Below are positions 62,551 to 64,000 of a DNA stretch of 64,000 bases, piece by piece. Source of the stretch: Candidatus Zhuqueibacterota bacterium (GTDB lineage Bacteria; Zhuqueibacterota; Zhuqueibacteria; Oceanimicrobiales; Oceanimicrobiaceae). The DNA is taken from NCBI GenBank assembly GCA_029261995.1, contig JAJDAF010000010.1:260767-324766 (forward strand). Reading direction: 5' to 3'. Position 1 is the first letter of the stretch. Every line of letters starts with the position of its first letter. The notes under the pieces were generated by a model. It did not search any database. It had not been told where the DNA came from and worked only from the letters and a program-made list of their open reading frames with translations. The translations under genes and the position numbers were made by a program.

Positions 62551-62907
62551 ATGAAATACAAAAAAGATGCCATCGTTGAGTCTGATTTAGTTCTCATCCA
62601 TATTGAAGAAAAGCCCGCTTTCTACGGACGGGTCGAGCACATCACAGTCGATGTGAAACCCAAATGGTGGCGGGTCAAGTTCGTCTTTCTGACTTTCCCA
62701 GTTCAGGTCACCACCTGGATTCTTGATGACGACCAGATTCGCGGCGCAGACTTCACCATGGGCGGTACCCCGATTCGCATCGAAAAACTGGTAGTGCCCG
62801 ACGAGACGGAAGCAGGCCAGGACGAGCCCGAAGATGAATCAGACGATAACGATGCTCCGAGAAAAAAGGCTCGGGTGTTATCACTTGGCAACAAAGACAG
62901 CAAGTGA
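62551..62907 (+). CDS. unknown protein with acidic tail
   Basis: A 118-residue protein. The first 85 residues are a compact beta-type domain (VLIHIEEKPAFYGRVEHI, WWRVKFVFLTFPVQVTTWIL, RGADFTMGGTPIRIEKL). A strongly acidic, low-complexity tail (EDESDDNDAPRKK region) follows, ending in SLGNKDSK. No family recognised. The early motif and size suggest a small nucleic-acid- or protein-binding domain, without firm evidence. A promoter lies just upstream. The next gene, actA, is 176 bases away. Confidence 0.7.
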   Translation: MKYKKDAIVESDLVLIHIEEKPAFYGRVEHITVDVKPKWWRVKFVFLTFPVQVTTWILDDDQIRGADFTMGGTPIRIEKLVVPDETEAGQDEPEDESDDNDAPRKKARVLSLGNKDSK

Positions 62908-63083
62908 ATATCCGTTCCGAAAACTTATTTTTATTGAACTTGACTTTGGATAAGGAATTGCCTAAATAGGGCCACCAAAATCTGACCATCATCGCATAGC
63001 AGCCCTTCTTATGGACAAGATGCTGTATCGCGCCAGTGTTTCGTTTATTCCACGCAATCACTATCAACCAGACCAAGTAGACA

Positions 63084-63734
63084 ATGCCGCAGATTTTTCA
63101 TCCTAGCACAAATACCTTCTCAAAAGTTACGATCTTTGGCGGGGTATTCATGGTGGCTGCCACACTCTGGGTTTTGCTCAGTGTGGAACGCTCCTCGTAT
63201 GTGACGCAGGCTCAGGTGGTTCGTGAGCAGCCGGTGCCATTCAGCCACCGGCACCATGTCTCGCAGTTGGGCATCGACTGTCGCTACTGCCATACTTCAG
63301 TTGAAGAGAGCAGTTTTGCCGGCATCCCGCCGACCAAGACCTGCATGACCTGCCACTCGCAGATTCATTCGACGGCCGAGATGCTGGAACCGGTACGTGA
63401 GAGCTGGCGAACCGGCAAATCTCTGGAGTGGATCAGAGTACACGACCTGCCCGATTTTGCCTATTTCAACCACAGCATCCATGTCAAGAAAGGCGTGGGC
63501 TGCGAAACCTGTCACGGCCCAGTCGGCGAGATGGCTTTGACGTGGCGCGAACACTCCCTCAACATGGAATGGTGTCTGGAGTGCCACCGCGCGCCGGAGA
63601 AGTTCGTGCGCCCGCCTGAATTTGTTTTTACCCCTAATTGGAAAAGCGAGGGCGACCAGGAGATGATGGGTAAAGAACTCTTGCAAAAATACGATATCAA
63701 ACCATCGACAAATTGTTCAATCTGTCACCGATAG
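63084..63734 (+). CDS. actA: ACIII subunit ActA, pentaheme cytochrome c
   Basis: A 216-residue protein with one N-terminal membrane helix (about 15-34) and five CxxCH heme sites: CRYCH at 66-70, CMTCH at 87-91, CETCH at 140-144, CLECH at 164-168 and CSICH at 211-215. This is the layout of ActA, the pentaheme subunit of alternative complex III, which replaces bc1 and passes electrons from menaquinol to periplasmic acceptors. actB follows after 11 bases, confirming it. ATG 63084 has only a weak ribosome site. A weak promoter-like pair (TTGACT, 17, TAAATA) lies at 62940-62968. Confidence 0.93.
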   Translation: MPQIFHPSTNTFSKVTIFGGVFMVAATLWVLLSVERSSYVTQAQVVREQPVPFSHRHHVSQLGIDCRYCHTSVEESSFAGIPPTKTCMTCHSQIHSTAEMLEPVRESWRTGKSLEWIRVHDLPDFAYFNHSIHVKKGVGCETCHGPVGEMALTWREHSLNMEWCLECHRAPEKFVRPPEFVFTPNWKSEGDQEMMGKELLQKYDIKPSTNCSICHR

Positions 63735-63745
63735 AACTGGATTAA

Positions 63746-64000
63746 ATGAAAAACGGCAAACAAGACTCCATAGATTTGGCAAAACAGCAGTCCGAACTGC
63801 AGCAGATGCAGGGCAAGCAGTATTGGCGAAGCCTGGAAGAGCTGTCGGACACGCCTGAGTTTCGTGAATTCGTCGAGAGAGAATTCCCGTCAAGCCCGTT
63901 TGACGGCGGCGATGGCCTGAGCCGGCGGCATTTTCTGCAGTTGATGGGAGCGTCAATGGCCCTTGCCGGCCTGTCTGCCTGCACACGCCAACCGAACGAA
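63746..64000 (+). CDS. actB: ACIII subunit ActB, 5' part
   Basis: The first 85 residues of a gene running off the window. It starts at ATG 63746 and carries a short N-terminal region followed by a twin-arginine-like SRRHFLQLMGASMALAG segment and a Cys (SAC), the pattern of the molybdopterin-oxidoreductase-like ActB subunit, in which a Tat signal leads to the Fe-S clusters. The molybdopterin-like part is outside the window. Its position after actA makes the assignment secure despite the short visible part. Confidence 0.88.
   Translation, partial: MKNGKQDSIDLAKQQSELQQMQGKQYWRSLEELSDTPEFREFVEREFPSSPFDGGDGLSRRHFLQLMGASMALAGLSACTRQPNE

Overview
The window is bacterial chromosome of about 53 % GC by impression (not computed), with no phage, plasmid or transposase genes. 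Signs of a Gram-negative cell are plentiful: a TolC-type outer-membrane protein, a beta-barrel porin, two MlaC-like periplasmic proteins, lipoproteins, signal peptidase II, and at the right edge the start of an Alternative Complex III (ActA and ActB) operon. ACIII together with YggS-YggT-DivIVA and a long isoleucyl-tRNA synthetase fits a poorly characterised lineage such as Calditrichota/KSB1-like bacteria, Acidobacteriota or another FCB-type phylum. This placement is inference; there is no rRNA gene in the window to settle it.

Layout. 1-7.4 kb (+): a housekeeping run of YggS, YggT, DivIVA, purine nucleoside phosphorylase, IleS, a DksA-like protein, LspA and RluD. 7.5-10.2 kb (+): three secreted DUF4097-type beta-solenoid paralogues ending in a perfect hairpin. 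10.5-18.8 kb (+): a YggX-like protein, an aldehyde dehydrogenase, then, behind two tandem sigma70-type promoters, a nucleotidyltransferase/CDP-alcohol phosphotransferase fusion, a radical SAM/SPASM enzyme, a MlaC-DUF3047 fusion, TolC and MlaC. These look like a synthesis-and-export set for a phospho-compound or lipid. 18.8-22.3 kb (+): RNase HII, YraN, an SDR, MoaA, NfuA. 22.6-32 kb (-): a UPF0173 hydrolase, FolE, a 36-residue membrane peptide, a TIGR01212 radical SAM protein, a DJ-1-like protein, a thioredoxin-like ferredoxin, a thiamine-binding protein, MoaE, MoaD, a zinc-ribbon membrane protein, a Lon-N protein, QueG, a thioesterase, an MBL hydrolase and Mrp. Molybdopterin, Fe-S and cofactor functions dominate here.

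32-44 kb: a DUF547 protein; then on the minus strand a transcription unit of porin, small PstS-like protein, sensor histidine kinase and NTT-like transporter; divergent to it an SLC12-like permease; then tyrosine phenol-lyase, an Lrp/AsnC regulator and serine dehydratase, two pyruvate-plus-ammonia-releasing enzymes around a regulator. 44-49.6 kb (-): glucose-6-phosphate isomerase, a mannose-6-phosphate isomerase-type cupin, transketolase, DinB and a lipoprotein. 49.6-52.7 kb (-): a flavoprotein fused to a membrane polyferredoxin, plus a zinc-ribbon membrane protein. 52.8-57.9 kb: ROK kinase, a secreted Lys/Glu-rich protein, MscS, a sterol-desaturase-type hydroxylase, and an ECF sigma factor with a membrane partner. 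A divergent DUF6249 gene shares a mirrored promoter motif with the sigma operon. 58.5-64 kb: a four-repeat secreted protein, tRNA-Arg(UCU), a 21-bp degenerate tandem array, a YheT-like hydrolase, an unknown acidic-tailed protein, and ActA/ActB.

The best candidates for something undescribed are the 12.5-18.7 kb synthesis/export set, the porin-binding protein-kinase-transporter unit, the flavoprotein-ferredoxin fusion with an apparently permuted N-terminus, the ECF sigma circuit with matching divergent promoters, and the 21-bp array.
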